Shown: positions 7,712-16,355 of the stretch, one piece after another
How positions within the stretch are numbered: the stretch's first letter is position 1
How the letters are laid out: each line of letters begins with the position of its first letter
NCBI GenBank assembly: GCA_913043015.1
Contig: CAJWKX010000005.1
Span: forward strand, 1 to 16,969
DNA from: an uncultured Candidatus Pelagibacter sp.
Lineage (GTDB): Bacteria > Pseudomonadota > Alphaproteobacteria > Pelagibacterales > Pelagibacteraceae
Direction of reading: 5' to 3'
DNA: 16,969 nt
Position numbers and translations under genes: made by a program
The notes under the pieces: model-generated
Seen by the model: only the letters and a program-made list of their open reading frames with translations
Database searches by the model: none
Told to the model about the DNA's origin: nothing

Positions 7712-8338
7712 TTATAAACTTATAAAGTTTTGGATAATTTGTAAGCCTATTTTATCACTCTTTTCAGGGTGGAATTGGGTTCCAAAGATATTTTCCTTTT
7801 CAACAGAGCAAACAATATTTGATGAATAGTCTGTTGTTGCAGAGATTACATTTTTATCCTCTGGTATAAATTCATAACTATGTACAAAATACATGTGTGA
7901 ATTATTTTCAATATTTTTGAAAATTTTGCTTTCTTTAACAATATTAATTTGGTTCCAACCAATGTGTGGAAGTTTATATTTTCCATTTTGATTATCAATT
8001 TTAGACACCTTGCCAGATATCCAACTAAGTCCTTTTGTTTCTGTTTCCTCATAACCAATCTCTGCAAACATTTGTAAACCTACACAAATTCCAAGAAGAG
8101 GTTTTTTATTATTTATTGCAAATTCATTTAAGGTATCTACTAAACCGTTGATATTGTTTAATGCATCTACACAACTTTTAAATGAACCCTGTCCAGGTAA
8201 AACAACCTTATCGCTTGATTTAAGTTTGTTTAAATCAGAAGTAACTTCAATATTTACTTTGTTTTGAGCTACTTCTCTAAAAGAATTTATTACAGAGCTA
8301 ATATTGCCCGAGTTATAGTCAACAATTGTGACATTCAT
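7712..8338 (-). CDS. hisH: imidazole glycerol phosphate synthase glutaminase subunit HisH
   Basis: A 208-aa class I glutamine amidotransferase that feeds ammonia to HisF. Catalytic residues are visible: the nucleophile C85 in LLGICVGLQMFAE, and H190 and E192 in FGTQFHPEKS. The oxyanion-strand motif LPGQGSFKSC (47-56) replaces the usual P-G-V-G-x-F with P-G-Q-G-S-F. The N-terminus MNVTIVDYNSGNISSV is canonical. It sits five bases from hisB on the same strand and two bases from the small exported protein gene. Confidence 0.97.
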   Translation of the reverse strand: MNVTIVDYNSGNISSVINSFREVAQNKVNIEVTSDLNKLKSSDKVVLPGQGSFKSCVDALNNINGLVDTLNEFAINNKKPLLGICVGLQMFAEIGYEETETKGLSWISGKVSKIDNQNGKYKLPHIGWNQINIVKESKIFKNIENNSHMYFVHSYEFIPEDKNVISATTDYSSNIVCSVEKENIFGTQFHPEKSDKIGLQIIQNFISL

Positions 8339-8343
8339 TAAAT

Positions 8344-8934
8344 TTATAAAGAACCTTTTGTCGAAGGTATCGATTTTTTATTTTTAGGATCCATTTCTAA
8401 AGCTGCTCTAAGAGATCTAGCAAGTCCTTTAAAGCACGACTCAATTATGTGGTGACTATTATCACCATAAATATTTTCAATATGCAATGTAATCCCCGCA
8501 GTTTGCGAAAAAGCTTGGAACCATTCTTTAAAAAGTTCTGTATCCATTTCTCCTAGTTTTTCAACTTTTAACTTAACTTTCCAAATCAAATACGGTCTAT
8601 TTGATACATCTATAGCTACTCTGGTTAGAGTCTCGTCCATAGGTATTAGTGCGTGAGCGTATCTTTTAATACCAATGAATTTTTTAGATGCTTTTTTTAA
8701 ACACTCTCCAATAGCAATACCCGTATCCTCTGTGGTGTGGTGAAGATCTATGTGGGTGTCACCCTTTGCTTTTAATTTTATATCTATCGATGAATGTTTT
8801 GAAAGTTGTTCCAACATATGATTTAAAAAACCTACACCAGTATCAATTTGATGCTTGCCTTTACCGTCAATATTTAATTCTACGTTTATACTGGTTTCTT
8901 TTGTTTTTCTTGAGATTTTAGCTTTTCTCTTCAT
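8344..8934 (-). CDS. hisB: imidazoleglycerol-phosphate dehydratase HisB
   Basis: A 196-aa monofunctional dehydratase (no N-terminal phosphatase domain, unlike enterobacterial HisB) that converts IGP to imidazole acetol phosphate. The two repeat halves show the manganese-binding signatures: [14 protein letters not shown] with HHTTEDTG (65-72) in the first, and [16 protein letters not shown] (161-176) in the second. Length is normal. It is the first gene of the minus-strand run and has its own promoter about 30 bp upstream, so it probably heads the hisB-hisH-x-hisA-hisF-hisE-hinT-GNAT operon. Confidence 0.98.
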   Translation of the reverse strand: MKRKAKISRKTKETSINVELNIDGKGKHQIDTGVGFLNHMLEQLSKHSSIDIKLKAKGDTHIDLHHTTEDTGIAIGECLKKASKKFIGIKRYAHALIPMDETLTRVAIDVSNRPYLIWKVKLKVEKLGEMDTELFKEWFQAFSQTAGITLHIENIYGDNSHHIIESCFKGLARSLRAALEMDPKNKKSIPSTKGSL

Positions 8935-8965
8935 AAGTTTTAATAGGTATATATAGATTATTTCT

Positions 8966-8974
8966 ATTATATCA
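8966..8974 (-). promoter_or_regulatory. extended -10 promoter for the his operon
   Basis: Read on the minus strand, this is TGATATAAT, a perfect TATAAT with the TGn extension. It ends about 31 bases before the hisB ATG, which predicts a leader of roughly 25 nt. At 17-bp spacing the -35 position (8989-8994) reads AAGTGT, a poor match, which is typical when the extended -10 carries the activity. An inverted repeat lies just upstream at 8993-9005. Confidence 0.6.
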
Positions 8975-8992
8975 ATATTAGTAATCTGACAC

Positions 8993-9005
8993 TTGAACTA
9001 TTCAA
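8993..9005. promoter_or_regulatory. inverted repeat TTGAA-N3-TTCAA in the hisB/hslV divergent gap
   Basis: A perfect 5+5 bp inverted repeat with a 3-bp spacer, next to the -35 position of the hisB promoter and 22 bp before the hslV ATG. It could be an operator for a dimeric regulator, or simply contain the -35-like TTGAAC (8993-8998) of a plus-strand hslV promoter. A short A/T-rich palindrome can occur by chance. Confidence 0.25.
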
Positions 9006-9026
9006 ATTAATATCCATTTATTATTC

Positions 9027-9542
9027 ATGACTACAATAGTGTTGGTAAGAAAAAATAATGAAGTAGTAGTAGCTAGTGATGGCCAAGTTAGTATGGGTAA
9101 CACGATCATCAAAAGCACAGCTAATAAAGTTAGAAAAATTGAAAAAAGAAATGTAATTGCTGGGTTTGCAGGATCAACTGCAGATGCTTTAACATTGTTT
9201 GAAAGACTTGAGTCAAAATTAGAAAAACATGCTGGAAATCTAACAAGGTCTGCAGTTGAATTGGCAAAAGATTGGAGAACAGATAAATATCTAAGAAGAT
9301 TAGAGGCATTAATGGCAATCGGAGATAAAGAAAAAAGTTTTATAATTTCGGGCACAGGAGATGTTTTAGAACCCGAAGGAGATGTCATAGGAATTGGATC
9401 TGGTGGAAATTATGCTTTAGCTTCAGCGAAAGTTTTAATGAATACAGATTTGTCTGCTGAAGAGATAGCAAAAAAAGCAATTAAAATCGCATCTGAAATT
9501 TGTGTATTTACAAATAACAATATTAGCGTTGAAAAAATATAA
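9027..9542 (+). CDS. hslV: HslV peptidase subunit of the HslUV protease
   Basis: A 171-aa threonine peptidase, the bacterial proteasome-like core that pairs with the HslU ATPase in the cytoplasm. The start gives MTTIVLVRK, so removal of Met leaves Thr as N-terminal nucleophile, exactly as in the family. [29 protein letters not shown], and the C-terminal [16 protein letters not shown] and [20 protein letters not shown] blocks are all present. Length is near the usual 174-176. The TAA stop overlaps the hslU ATG by one base (TAATG), indicating coupled translation and balanced subunits. Confidence 0.98.
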   Translation: MTTIVLVRKNNEVVVASDGQVSMGNTIIKSTANKVRKIEKRNVIAGFAGSTADALTLFERLESKLEKHAGNLTRSAVELAKDWRTDKYLRRLEALMAIGDKEKSFIISGTGDVLEPEGDVIGIGSGGNYALASAKVLMNTDLSAEEIAKKAIKIASEICVFTNNNISVEKI

Positions 9543-10906
9543 TGGAAAATTCAAACGTAACTACATTCGTACCAAAAGAAAAAAAAGATAAAGATAATGT
9601 ATTAAATTCGTTATCTCCTAGAGAAATAGTTTCTGAGTTAGATCGATTTGTAGTTGGACAAAATAAAGCTAAGCGTGCTGTTGCGATTGCATTAAGAAAT
9701 AGATGGAGAAGGCAAGCTTTGGAAGGTGAAATGAAAGATGAAGTTTTGCCAAAAAATATTTTAATGATTGGACCTACTGGTGTTGGAAAAACTGAAATTT
9801 CTAGAAGATTATCCAAATTAGCTGAAGCACCTTTTGTAAAAGTAGAAGCTACAAGATTTACTGAAGTTGGTTATGTTGGTAGAGACGTTGAACAAATTGT
9901 AAGAGATCTTCTTGAGATTGCTATAGCTATGGAAAAAATAAAAAAAAGAAAAGAACTCCATGTAAAAGCACAAAAACTAGCTGAAGAAAGAGTTTTGGAT
10001 GCGTTAGTAGGAGAAAAAGCAAGTGTTGCAACTAGAGAAAGTTTTAGAAAGCGACTAGGAAATGGCGACTTAGATGATAACGAAATAGAAATAGTTACAA
10101 ACGAGTCCAATCAAATGCCTTCATTTGAAATACCGGGAATGCCAGGCGCAAATATTGGAATGATAAATATTTCAGATATGTTGGGTAAATCGATGGGTAA
10201 TAAAGTTAAGAAGAAAAAAATGACAGTTAAAGAATCTCATGAAATATTAATTAATGAGGAATCCGATAAATTGATTGAACAAGATAAAATCATTAAAATG
10301 GCAAAAAACTCTACTGAAAACAACGGAATTGTTTTTTTAGATGAAATTGATAAAATTTCAGCAAGAAGCGATCGTATTGGAGGAGATGTTTCAAGAGAAG
10401 GTGTGCAAAGAGATTTATTACCTTTAATAGAAGGCACAACTGTTAGCACAAAATATGGACCGGTTAAAACCGATCACATTTTATTTATTGCATCTGGAGC
10501 TTTTCAATTAGCTAAGCCTTCTGATTTATTACCAGAGTTGCAGGGAAGACTACCAATTAGAGTAGAGTTAGATGCATTAAATAGTGATGATTTCAAAAGA
10601 ATTTTAAAAGAACCTGACAATAGTTTGATCAAACAATACAAGGCACTTTTAAAAACAGAAAATGTTGATTTGGAATTTTCAGAAGACGGGATTGATATGA
10701 TTGCAAACCTTGCTTCAGAAGTAAATTCAACTGTAGAAAATATTGGAGCCAGAAGATTACACACAATTATTGAAAGAGTTTTGGATGACATAAGTTTTAC
10801 TGCAACTGATAAAAGCGGAGAAAAAATTATTATTGACTCAAAATATGTGAAGAAAAATTTAGGTGAATTAGTTAAAGATACCGATTTATCAAAGTTTATA
10901 CTTTAA
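9542..10906 (+). CDS. hslU: HslU ATPase subunit of the HslUV protease
   Basis: A 454-aa AAA+ unfoldase. The N-terminal [34 protein letters not shown] is diagnostic of HslU. Walker A GPTGVGKT is at 77-84, and the [21 protein letters not shown] pore region follows. The I-domain lies around residues 110-245, Walker B VFLDEID is at 264-270, [16 protein letters not shown] follows, and sensor 2 [15 protein letters not shown] lies near the C-terminus. The tail ends LSKFIL, the type of hydrophobic C-terminus that docks into HslV. The last 11 bases overlap the convergent smr gene. Confidence 0.98.
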   Translation: MENSNVTTFVPKEKKDKDNVLNSLSPREIVSELDRFVVGQNKAKRAVAIALRNRWRRQALEGEMKDEVLPKNILMIGPTGVGKTEISRRLSKLAEAPFVKVEATRFTEVGYVGRDVEQIVRDLLEIAIAMEKIKKRKELHVKAQKLAEERVLDALVGEKASVATRESFRKRLGNGDLDDNEIEIVTNESNQMPSFEIPGMPGANIGMINISDMLGKSMGNKVKKKKMTVKESHEILINEESDKLIEQDKIIKMAKNSTENNGIVFLDEIDKISARSDRIGGDVSREGVQRDLLPLIEGTTVSTKYGPVKTDHILFIASGAFQLAKPSDLLPELQGRLPIRVELDALNSDDFKRILKEPDNSLIKQYKALLKTENVDLEFSEDGIDMIANLASEVNSTVENIGARRLHTIIERVLDDISFTATDKSGEKIIIDSKYVKKNLGELVKDTDLSKFIL

Positions 10907-11315
10907 TTTTTCTTAAAAAAATATCAAAACTACCTTTTGAAGAATTTTCAATATCTTCGAAATTAATTTTTTTTATCATCTTCATTAAATTTGAACTTGT
11001 TTTTATATGTTCAGGAACAGAATATTTTAGAATACTAAAATTTTCAGATTGGTAAGGATTATCTTTGTTTTTTGACCTGGAGCCCTTCCCAGTTATTACA
11101 GTAATTTTACTAATTTTTTGTGAAAAACAAATTTTAATAAATTCATCTATTGCTTTGTTGGCATTTTCTAAAGAATATCCATGAAGATCTATTATTTTCT
11201 CTAATTTATCAGACCTATTTTTTTTTTCATAAATATCCTTATCATTCAACTTTTCGTTGCTATTTATAAAGTTTAACCAATCTATCTTATCTTTATTTGA
11301 AAGTTTTTTAATCAA
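10896..11315 (-). CDS. Smr-domain protein
   Basis: A 139-aa protein whose central part is a small MutS-related (Smr) domain, a family of nucleic-acid nicking or RNA-cleaving domains found alone in many bacteria. The signature is [18 protein letters not shown] (43-60) followed by [12 protein letters not shown] (71-82), then [10 protein letters not shown], which corresponds to the W-L family segment. The charged N-terminal 40 residues are linker-like. Its biological role in Alphaproteobacteria is not established. It directly abuts the tim44-like gene with no gap and overlaps hslU by 11 bp tail to tail. Confidence 0.85.
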   Translation of the reverse strand: MIKKLSNKDKIDWLNFINSNEKLNDKDIYEKKNRSDKLEKIIDLHGYSLENANKAIDEFIKICFSQKISKITVITGKGSRSKNKDNPYQSENFSILKYSVPEHIKTSSNLMKMIKKINFEDIENSSKGSFDIFLRKIKV

Positions 11316-11903
11316 CTATAATTGTGTATCCATTAAAAGCCAGTTTGGATTGGAAGACCTAATATCTTTTGAAAATTTCCATGTATCATGAACTTTTTTA
11401 ATATCATTAGGGTCTCCAGAAATAATTTTTTTATCTTTATCTCTAACGCAAGAAATTATCTCACTTACAAAATCAACTGTTACTTCAAAAATATTGTTTA
11501 ATAGCTTATATTCTCTGATATCTGCAGAATTTATTCCGATAAATATAGCTTCTGAAATTAAATCTTTTTTCTTTCTTTCTTTTAATGCTTCATCAAATTG
11601 ATTAAAAACCTTTTTATCCAATAATGATTTAATTTCTTTCAAGTTTCCTTTTGAAAAATTCGTTATTATTGTTTCATAAGCAATTTTTGCACCTTTTAAA
11701 AATTCACTTTTAGCATCTTCATCAAAATTCTTTTCATTTAGTTTTTCTTGTTTTTTTTCTTTTGGTAAATCATGAGAAAAACTTGTTGATATTTTTTCTT
11801 CATGACCTGTCTTTTTTCCAAGAATTCCTCTTAATCTGAGTAAAATAAATCCAGCAATCATTGCTAAAAGTATAATATCAATATATTCAAAACTATAATT
11901 CAT
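11316..11903 (-). CDS. Tim44-domain membrane-anchored protein (TimA-like)
   Basis: A 195-aa protein with one N-terminal membrane helix (YIDIILLAMIAGFILLRLRGILGKKTG), a charged linker, and a Tim44-like domain beginning near KGAKIAYETIITNFSKGNLKEIKSLL and ending with W-x-F and NPNWLL. The alphaproteobacterial Tim44 homologue is thought to help inner-membrane protein biogenesis. I prefer the ATG at 11903. It puts the hydrophobic helix at the N-terminus with the conserved LRLRxxLGKKTG, and leaves room for a promoter before the divergent fxsA. An upstream ATG at 11945 would add 14 residues (MLVEIIQDSKYYSS) that look unlike the family. It abuts smr directly; mltA, often found between the two, is missing. 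Confidence 0.83.
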   Translation of the reverse strand: MNYSFEYIDIILLAMIAGFILLRLRGILGKKTGHEEKISTSFSHDLPKEKKQEKLNEKNFDEDAKSEFLKGAKIAYETIITNFSKGNLKEIKSLLDKKVFNQFDEALKERKKKDLISEAIFIGINSADIREYKLLNNIFEVTVDFVSEIISCVRDKDKKIISGDPNDIKKVHDTWKFSKDIRSSNPNWLLMDTQL

Positions 11904-11961
11904 AGATGAATAATATTTACTATCTTGAATAATTTCAACTAGCAATTTATGTTAAAGATAG

Positions 11962-12366
11962 ATGAACACAGTTTTATTATTAATTATACTAGTTCCATTA
12001 ATTGAAATTTACCTTTTGATAAAAATTGGATACCAAATAGGTGCATTAAACACCATTTATTTAATTTTATTTACAGCTATTGTTGGTGTCTCATATGCAA
12101 GATATGAAGGTTTTAACACTCTGAAGTCAGCAATCAAACAATTAAAAAATGATGAAACGCCAGTAAATGAAATTATTTCTGGAGCAGCTTTGGCATTTGC
12201 TGCTTTCTTATTAATTTTACCTGGATTCGTTACAGATCTCATAGGACTGTTAATTATTTTTCCTCCTACAAGAAAATTATTTTTTAAACCTATTACAAAA
12301 AACTATCCAAGCAAAAAAAAAAACTTTATTGAGGGAGAATACGAAGATATAGATGAAGAAAAATAA
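11962..12366 (+). CDS. fxsA: FxsA-family membrane protein
   Basis: A 134-aa polytopic inner-membrane protein. The family signature is the start LLLIILVPLIEIYLLIKIGYQIGALNT, then LFTAIVGVSYARYEGFNTL, the amphipathic middle, and AFAAFLLILPGFVTDLIGLLIIFPPTRKLF, where L-P-G-F-x-T-D-x-x-G is the hallmark. FxsA was named for suppressing F-plasmid exclusion of phage T7 in E. coli; its normal job is unknown. It is divergent from the tim44-like gene and three bases upstream of secB. The fxsA-secB neighbourhood is conserved in Alphaproteobacteria. Confidence 0.93.
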   Translation: MNTVLLLIILVPLIEIYLLIKIGYQIGALNTIYLILFTAIVGVSYARYEGFNTLKSAIKQLKNDETPVNEIISGAALAFAAFLLILPGFVTDLIGLLIIFPPTRKLFFKPITKNYPSKKKNFIEGEYEDIDEEK

Positions 12367-12369
12367 TAT

Positions 12370-12792
12370 ATGTCAGAAAAATTTGAAATAATATTAAACT
12401 TTGTAAAAGATCTTTCTAGTGAAACACCAGATGCTGAAGCTTACATATTTGCTAGAGATAATATTAAAAAATACAATTTAAATATAGATATTACGTCAAG
12501 AGCTCTTAAAAATAGATTAATTGAAGTAAACACAAAAATGATTTTTTTAGATAAAAGTGATAGTCAAAAAAAATCTCATTTTGAAATTACTTACACTTCT
12601 ATAATAAAAATTAAAGAAAAAATAAAAGATAAAAAAGAAATAGAAAAAATAGTTTTATGCGATGTTCAGAATATAATTTATTCAAAACTTGAAAATATAT
12701 TTTTAAATTTATTAAAAGACTCGGGTTTCCCGGGTATAAAATTTGAAAAGAAGATTGATTTCGAAAAACTTTATAATGAAAGATTTAATTAA
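12370..12792 (+). CDS. secB: protein-export chaperone SecB
   Basis: A 140-aa cytoplasmic homotetrameric chaperone that keeps preproteins unfolded and hands them to SecA. Recognisable parts are the N-terminal FVKDLSSETPDAE (counterpart of Y-V-K-D-L-S-F-E-x-P), the strand IDITSRALKNRLIEVNTKMIF, and the C-terminal VLCDVQNIIYSKLENIFLNLLKDSGFPGIKFEKKIDFEKLYNER. The last is typical of alphaproteobacterial SecB, where L-C-P-x-A-R becomes L-C-D-V-x-N. It is more diverged than most SecB proteins but the whole length aligns in pattern. It converges on dnaQ with an 8-bp overlap. Confidence 0.85.
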   Translation: MSEKFEIILNFVKDLSSETPDAEAYIFARDNIKKYNLNIDITSRALKNRLIEVNTKMIFLDKSDSQKKSHFEITYTSIIKIKEKIKDKKEIEKIVLCDVQNIIYSKLENIFLNLLKDSGFPGIKFEKKIDFEKLYNERFN

Positions 12793-13456
12793 AATAATTC
12801 TTTTTAAGTGAATTTTTTAGATATTCTTTATGAAGCTTTAATTCTTTGGTCGTAGGGACTACAATTTTTTTACAGTAATCTTTGGATCTTATGTTCATTA
12901 TATCTAAGTTATTATCATTTTTTGATGAAAAGTTTAACGAAGGTTCTCTTTGATCAATTAAATTAATATAAACTTTTGTAAGCAATTCACAATCAATTAA
13001 AGCCGTATGTTTTTCTCTTTTTGAATTATCAATTCTATACCTTTTGCAAAGGGCATCCAGACTAATTCCTGATCCTGGAAATTTATTACGAGCTAACTCT
13101 AATGTATCAACGATGTTTTGTTTTTCTATTTTATTTTTTCCAATTAATTCCAATTCATTATTTAAGTGTGACAAATCAAATTCAGCATTATGAATAATTA
13201 GTCTTTTGCCTTTAATAAATTCTAAAAATTCATGAACTATTTCTTTAAATTTTTTTTTATCAGATAAAAAATCATCGGTATAACCATGAATTTTTAGAGC
13301 TTCCTTGGATATTTTTTTTCCTGGATTCAAGTAATAATGAAATTTATTTGATGTAGGTATAAGGTCATTTAGTTCTACACATCCTATTTCAACTATTCTA
13401 TGGCCTTCTTCTACAGACAATCCTGTTGTTTCTGTATCTAAAACTACTTCTTTCAT
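12785..13456 (-). CDS. dnaQ: DNA polymerase III epsilon subunit (3'-5' proofreading exonuclease)
   Basis: A 223-aa DEDDh exonuclease. ExoI is DTETTGL with D7 and E9, ExoII HNAEFDLSHL with D94, and ExoIII HTALIDCELL with H150 and D155, so the metal-binding and general-base residues are all present. GSGISLDALCKRYRID is the usual epsilon segment. The C-terminal 40 residues are the tether that binds the polymerase alpha subunit. It overlaps coaE by four bases, in the conserved order dnaQ-coaE-aroE-maf-ppsR leading to the origin. Confidence 0.97.
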   Translation of the reverse strand: MKEVVLDTETTGLSVEEGHRIVEIGCVELNDLIPTSNKFHYYLNPGKKISKEALKIHGYTDDFLSDKKKFKEIVHEFLEFIKGKRLIIHNAEFDLSHLNNELELIGKNKIEKQNIVDTLELARNKFPGSGISLDALCKRYRIDNSKREKHTALIDCELLTKVYINLIDQREPSLNFSSKNDNNLDIMNIRSKDYCKKIVVPTTKELKLHKEYLKNSLKKNYFN

Positions 13457-14028
13457 TTTCCCAAAATTTTATTTTTTAATACTTTAACATTTTTTCTAAC
13501 AGAAGAACTTTTAAAATTATTTATTATTATAAAGTTGCATTTTCTTTTTTTAATTTCTAAAGGAAGTTGAAGTTTTTTTAATTTACTAAATATTTTTGGA
13601 TTATAGTTAAGTCTATTTTTTAATCTTCTTTGAATTTCTTTTTTTTTTGCATCTACAAAAATTAAAATATAGTTCTTTTTGTTGATTTTATTTTCCATAA
13701 GTAATGGAATATCCAATACAACTATTTTTTTATTTTTATTTTTTTTAAAAAAATTATTCATATTTGCTCTTACAATTGGATGAACTATTTTTATAATTTT
13801 TTTTAAATTACTTTGATTGTCTATAATCGCTCTTCTAAGTTCATTTTTTTTAACTGGAAAAGAAGAAATATATTTGGGAAGTTTATTTCTTAACTTTTTA
13901 AAGCAATTTTTATTTTTTTTATATATCTTTGTAATCTCAATATCCGCATCAAATACCGGAAAGCCAAATTGCCTAGCGACATAACTCTTGCCAGAACCTA
14001 TATCTCCAAGAATTCCAATTTTAATCAT
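13453..14028 (-). CDS. coaE: dephospho-CoA kinase
   Basis: A 191-aa P-loop kinase for the last step of coenzyme A synthesis. The Walker A loop is GDIGSGKS (8-15), in place of the commoner GGIGSGKS. FPVFDADIE carries the catalytic D27/D29 segment, and VVLDIPLLMENKINK matches the family's V-x-D-x-P-L-L-F-E. The lid region QRRLKNRLN follows. The protein is lysine-rich and somewhat short, as expected at this base composition. It overlaps dnaQ by four bases and aroE by one. Confidence 0.95.
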   Translation of the reverse strand: MIKIGILGDIGSGKSYVARQFGFPVFDADIEITKIYKKNKNCFKKLRNKLPKYISSFPVKKNELRRAIIDNQSNLKKIIKIVHPIVRANMNNFFKKNKNKKIVVLDIPLLMENKINKKNYILIFVDAKKKEIQRRLKNRLNYNPKIFSKLKKLQLPLEIKKRKCNFIIINNFKSSSVRKNVKVLKNKILGK

Positions 14029-14819
14029 TAGTCTAATAATTTAATAGTTTCATTGTCTATTTCTGGTATAATTTTGTGCCAAATAGTAAATGCTTGATGT
14101 GCTTGGTAAATAAACATCATCTTTCCATTTTCGGTTTTATTTCCAAACATTTTTCCTTTTTTTAAAAAATTTGTTTGTTGGGGATTATATATAACGTCGT
14201 AGAAAAATTTATTTGATCCTATATCAGCATAATCTAATTTAATTTCATCATCTTTCTTTAATCCAATACTTGTGGCATTAACAATCATATGAAATTCTGG
14301 TGTTTTGCCCCAATCTATTATTTCCAAATCTGCAAAAGATTTTTTTAAATCTTCTGCTTTTAGCTTAGTTCTATTGCTTATAATAATTTTAGAGGCTCCC
14401 ATTTTTTTAAGAGCCAAAATAATTGAAGGAACAACTCCTCCTCCACCTAAAATAAAAACCTTTTTATCTGTAACATCATATTTAAAATGTCTTAATCCTA
14501 GCTCAAATCCTGCAATATCAGTATTATGACCAACAATTTTATTATTTTCCTTATAGATAGTATTCACTGATTGTGATTCATTTGCTTCAGGACTCATTTC
14601 ATCGAGAAAAGTAATGACTAATTTTTTAAATGGAACAGTTACATTTATCCCGTTAATTTCTCCTTTTTTAACTTGAAAAATTATATCTTTTATATCATTT
14701 TCATTTAGCAATTTTTTATCATAAACGGCATCGATATTATTTTTTTTAATCCAATGATTATGCAATTTAGATGATAAAGAATGTTCTATTGGATTTCCTA
14801 TAACTAAATATTTTTTCAT
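14028..14819 (-). CDS. aroE: shikimate dehydrogenase
   Basis: A 263-aa NADP-dependent enzyme of aromatic amino acid synthesis. The substrate site shows HSLSSKLHN (13-21), the catalytic lysine in NVTVPFKK (K65) and D101 in GHNTD. The cofactor site shows SNRTK (NADP-phosphate recognition) and NATSIGL. The dinucleotide loop reads GGGGVVPS (125-132) where G-A-G-G-A-A is usual, a departure that keeps the key glycines. The C-terminal GKMMFIYQAHQAFTIW is the family's G-x-x-M-L-x-x-Q-A helix. It overlaps coaE by one base and is separated from maf by 37 bp. Confidence 0.96.
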   Translation of the reverse strand: MKKYLVIGNPIEHSLSSKLHNHWIKKNNIDAVYDKKLLNENDIKDIIFQVKKGEINGINVTVPFKKLVITFLDEMSPEANESQSVNTIYKENNKIVGHNTDIAGFELGLRHFKYDVTDKKVFILGGGGVVPSIILALKKMGASKIIISNRTKLKAEDLKKSFADLEIIDWGKTPEFHMIVNATSIGLKKDDEIKLDYADIGSNKFFYDVIYNPQQTNFLKKGKMFGNKTENGKMMFIYQAHQAFTIWHKIIPEIDNETIKLLD

Positions 14820-14856
14820 TAATTTTTTTTACTTGAACAAATTCATTAAAATTGAC

Positions 14857-15441
14857 TCACTTATATTGTTTTAGATACTTCTTTATCTGTTTAATTGGTA
14901 ATCCCATAATAGTATCTTTATCTCCTTCTATTTTAGAAAACAAAGACCTGCCCTCTCCTTCTATTTGATAAACATTATAAGCATATAATGTTTCATCTGT
15001 TATTTTTGACAAATATAATTTTAATTCTTGATCAAGCATTTGTTTCATTGTTAAAATAGCTTTATCTGTATAATTCCATATCATCGAACCATTTTTAGAT
15101 ATACAAACAGAGCTGACTAGGTGGTGTTTTTGACCATTTAGTTTTTTTAATATAACTAAAGCTTCTTCTCTATTTGATGGCTTTGAAATAATTTCTCCAT
15201 TTAAATCTATAATACTGTCTGCTCCTAATACTAATTCTCCGTTTTTTTTTTTACTAATTTGATTTGCTTTTAGTTCGGCTAAGTTTTTTGAAATTAGTTC
15301 TGGAGAAGCTTTTTCTTTTAACAAGTTTTCTTTTATATATTCTTCATCAACATTTGAAGGACATGTTTCACATTTAATTTCATTTTCTTCTAAAATTTTT
15401 TTTCTAACCATGCTTTTAGAAGCAAGAATAATATTATGCAT
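14857..15441 (-). CDS. maf: Maf-family nucleotide pyrophosphatase
   Basis: A 194-aa Maf/HAM1-like protein that hydrolyses non-canonical or modified nucleoside triphosphates. The signature near the N-terminus reads LASKSMVRKKIL (6-17) in place of L-A-S-x-S-P-R-R-x-x-L-L, keeping the S-x-x-R core. VLGADSII holds D75, SKPSNREEALVILKKLNGQKH is the standard loop, and YQIEGEGRSLFSKIEGDKDTIMGLP is the C-terminal signature. The exact substrate is uncertain. It overlaps ppsR by eight bases. Confidence 0.94.
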   Translation of the reverse strand: MHNIILASKSMVRKKILEENEIKCETCPSNVDEEYIKENLLKEKASPELISKNLAELKANQISKKKNGELVLGADSIIDLNGEIISKPSNREEALVILKKLNGQKHHLVSSVCISKNGSMIWNYTDKAILTMKQMLDQELKLYLSKITDETLYAYNVYQIEGEGRSLFSKIEGDKDTIMGLPIKQIKKYLKQYK

Positions 15442-16258
15442 TTTCTTTCTTTATTTCATAAATTTTTATTATAGACGCTGCGGTTTCTTCGACTGATTTT
15501 CTTGTAACATCAACGATTGGCCAATGATATTTCTTATATGTTGTTTTTGCATTTTCGATTTCATTTCTAATTTTTTCTAAATTTGTATAATCTGTGTTTT
15601 GCCTTTCTCTTATAGAACTCATTCTATTTTTTCTAACATCTATTAATCTTTCCGGTTCCGTGGTTAAACCAACCACACATATAGATGAAGGATTCTCAAT
15701 TAAAAATTTAGGAATTGAATTTTTATTTATTAAAGGAACGTTAGAGATCTTAAATCCTCTGTTGGCCAGATATATTGAAGTTGGTGTTTTGCTGGTTCTA
15801 CTAACTCCTAATAAAATAATATCTGATTTATCTATATCATTGATAGAATTTCCATCATCATGATTCATTGTAAATTGAATAGCTTCTATCCTTTTAAAAT
15901 ATTCATCATCTAAGACATGTTGTCCACTTGGAATATGTGTTGCTTTTTGATGTAAAAGTTTTGAAAAATTCAATATTAAATCTCCCAACACTCCAAAACA
16001 CGGTATATTTATTTTTTTTGCTTCTTCTTCTAAAAATTTAGCTAATTTACTATCAACTATTGTATATAAAATAATTGCTTTAGAGTGTTTTTGAGCCATA
16101 TTTAATATTTTTAATATTTGATTTTCTGTCCTGGTAAAAGAATATGTATGATCTTCATATTTAAAGTTTTTAAATTGGGCTTTGAGTGCTAAAAAAATTC
16201 TATCTATTGTTTCTCCGGTTGAATCTGAAATTAGATAAATTTGATGTATAGTAATCAT
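15434..16258 (-). CDS. ppsR: PEP synthase / pyruvate phosphate dikinase regulatory protein (DUF299)
   Basis: A 274-aa bifunctional serine/threonine kinase and pyrophosphorylase of the PPSR/PDRP family. It switches PEP synthase or pyruvate phosphate dikinase off (ADP-dependent phosphorylation) and on. Diagnostic stretches are ISDSTGET (10-17), HIPSGQHVLDDEYFKRIEAIQFTMNHDDG, the P-loop GVSRTSKTPTSIYLANRGFKISNVPL (151-176), and RQNTDYTNLEKIRNEIENA near the C-terminus. The choice between PEP synthase and dikinase as target cannot be made here. It is the first gene left of the putative origin and is transcribed away from it; in Rickettsia and Caulobacter its homologue is gene number 1. Confidence 0.95.
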   Translation of the reverse strand: MITIHQIYLISDSTGETIDRIFLALKAQFKNFKYEDHTYSFTRTENQILKILNMAQKHSKAIILYTIVDSKLAKFLEEEAKKINIPCFGVLGDLILNFSKLLHQKATHIPSGQHVLDDEYFKRIEAIQFTMNHDDGNSINDIDKSDIILLGVSRTSKTPTSIYLANRGFKISNVPLINKNSIPKFLIENPSSICVVGLTTEPERLIDVRKNRMSSIRERQNTDYTNLEKIRNEIENAKTTYKKYHWPIVDVTRKSVEETAASIIKIYEIKKENA

Positions 16259-16355
16259 GTATATAATGTTTAAAACTTATTAATAAATTACTTAAATATT
16301 CAATAATTTTTCATTTTTTTTATTCTTATGAAAAAAAAAATTTTTATAAACATAA

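Noticed and set aside
7846..8067. 73-aa minus-strand ORF inside hisH in another frame
   Set aside because: hisH has all its catalytic residues in the longer frame; this is a shadow ORF.
9002..9388. 128-aa antisense ORF over hslV, and similar antisense ORFs over hslU (9523-9816, 9871-10110, 10237-10449, 10504-10791)
   Set aside because: They are mirror frames of well-conserved genes, with serine/leucine-rich low-complexity translations and no family resemblance.
12722..12733. CGGG-TTT-CCCG hairpin near the end of secB
   Set aside because: It lies inside the conserved SecB coding segment (SGFPG) and is not followed by a T tract, so it is codon-driven.
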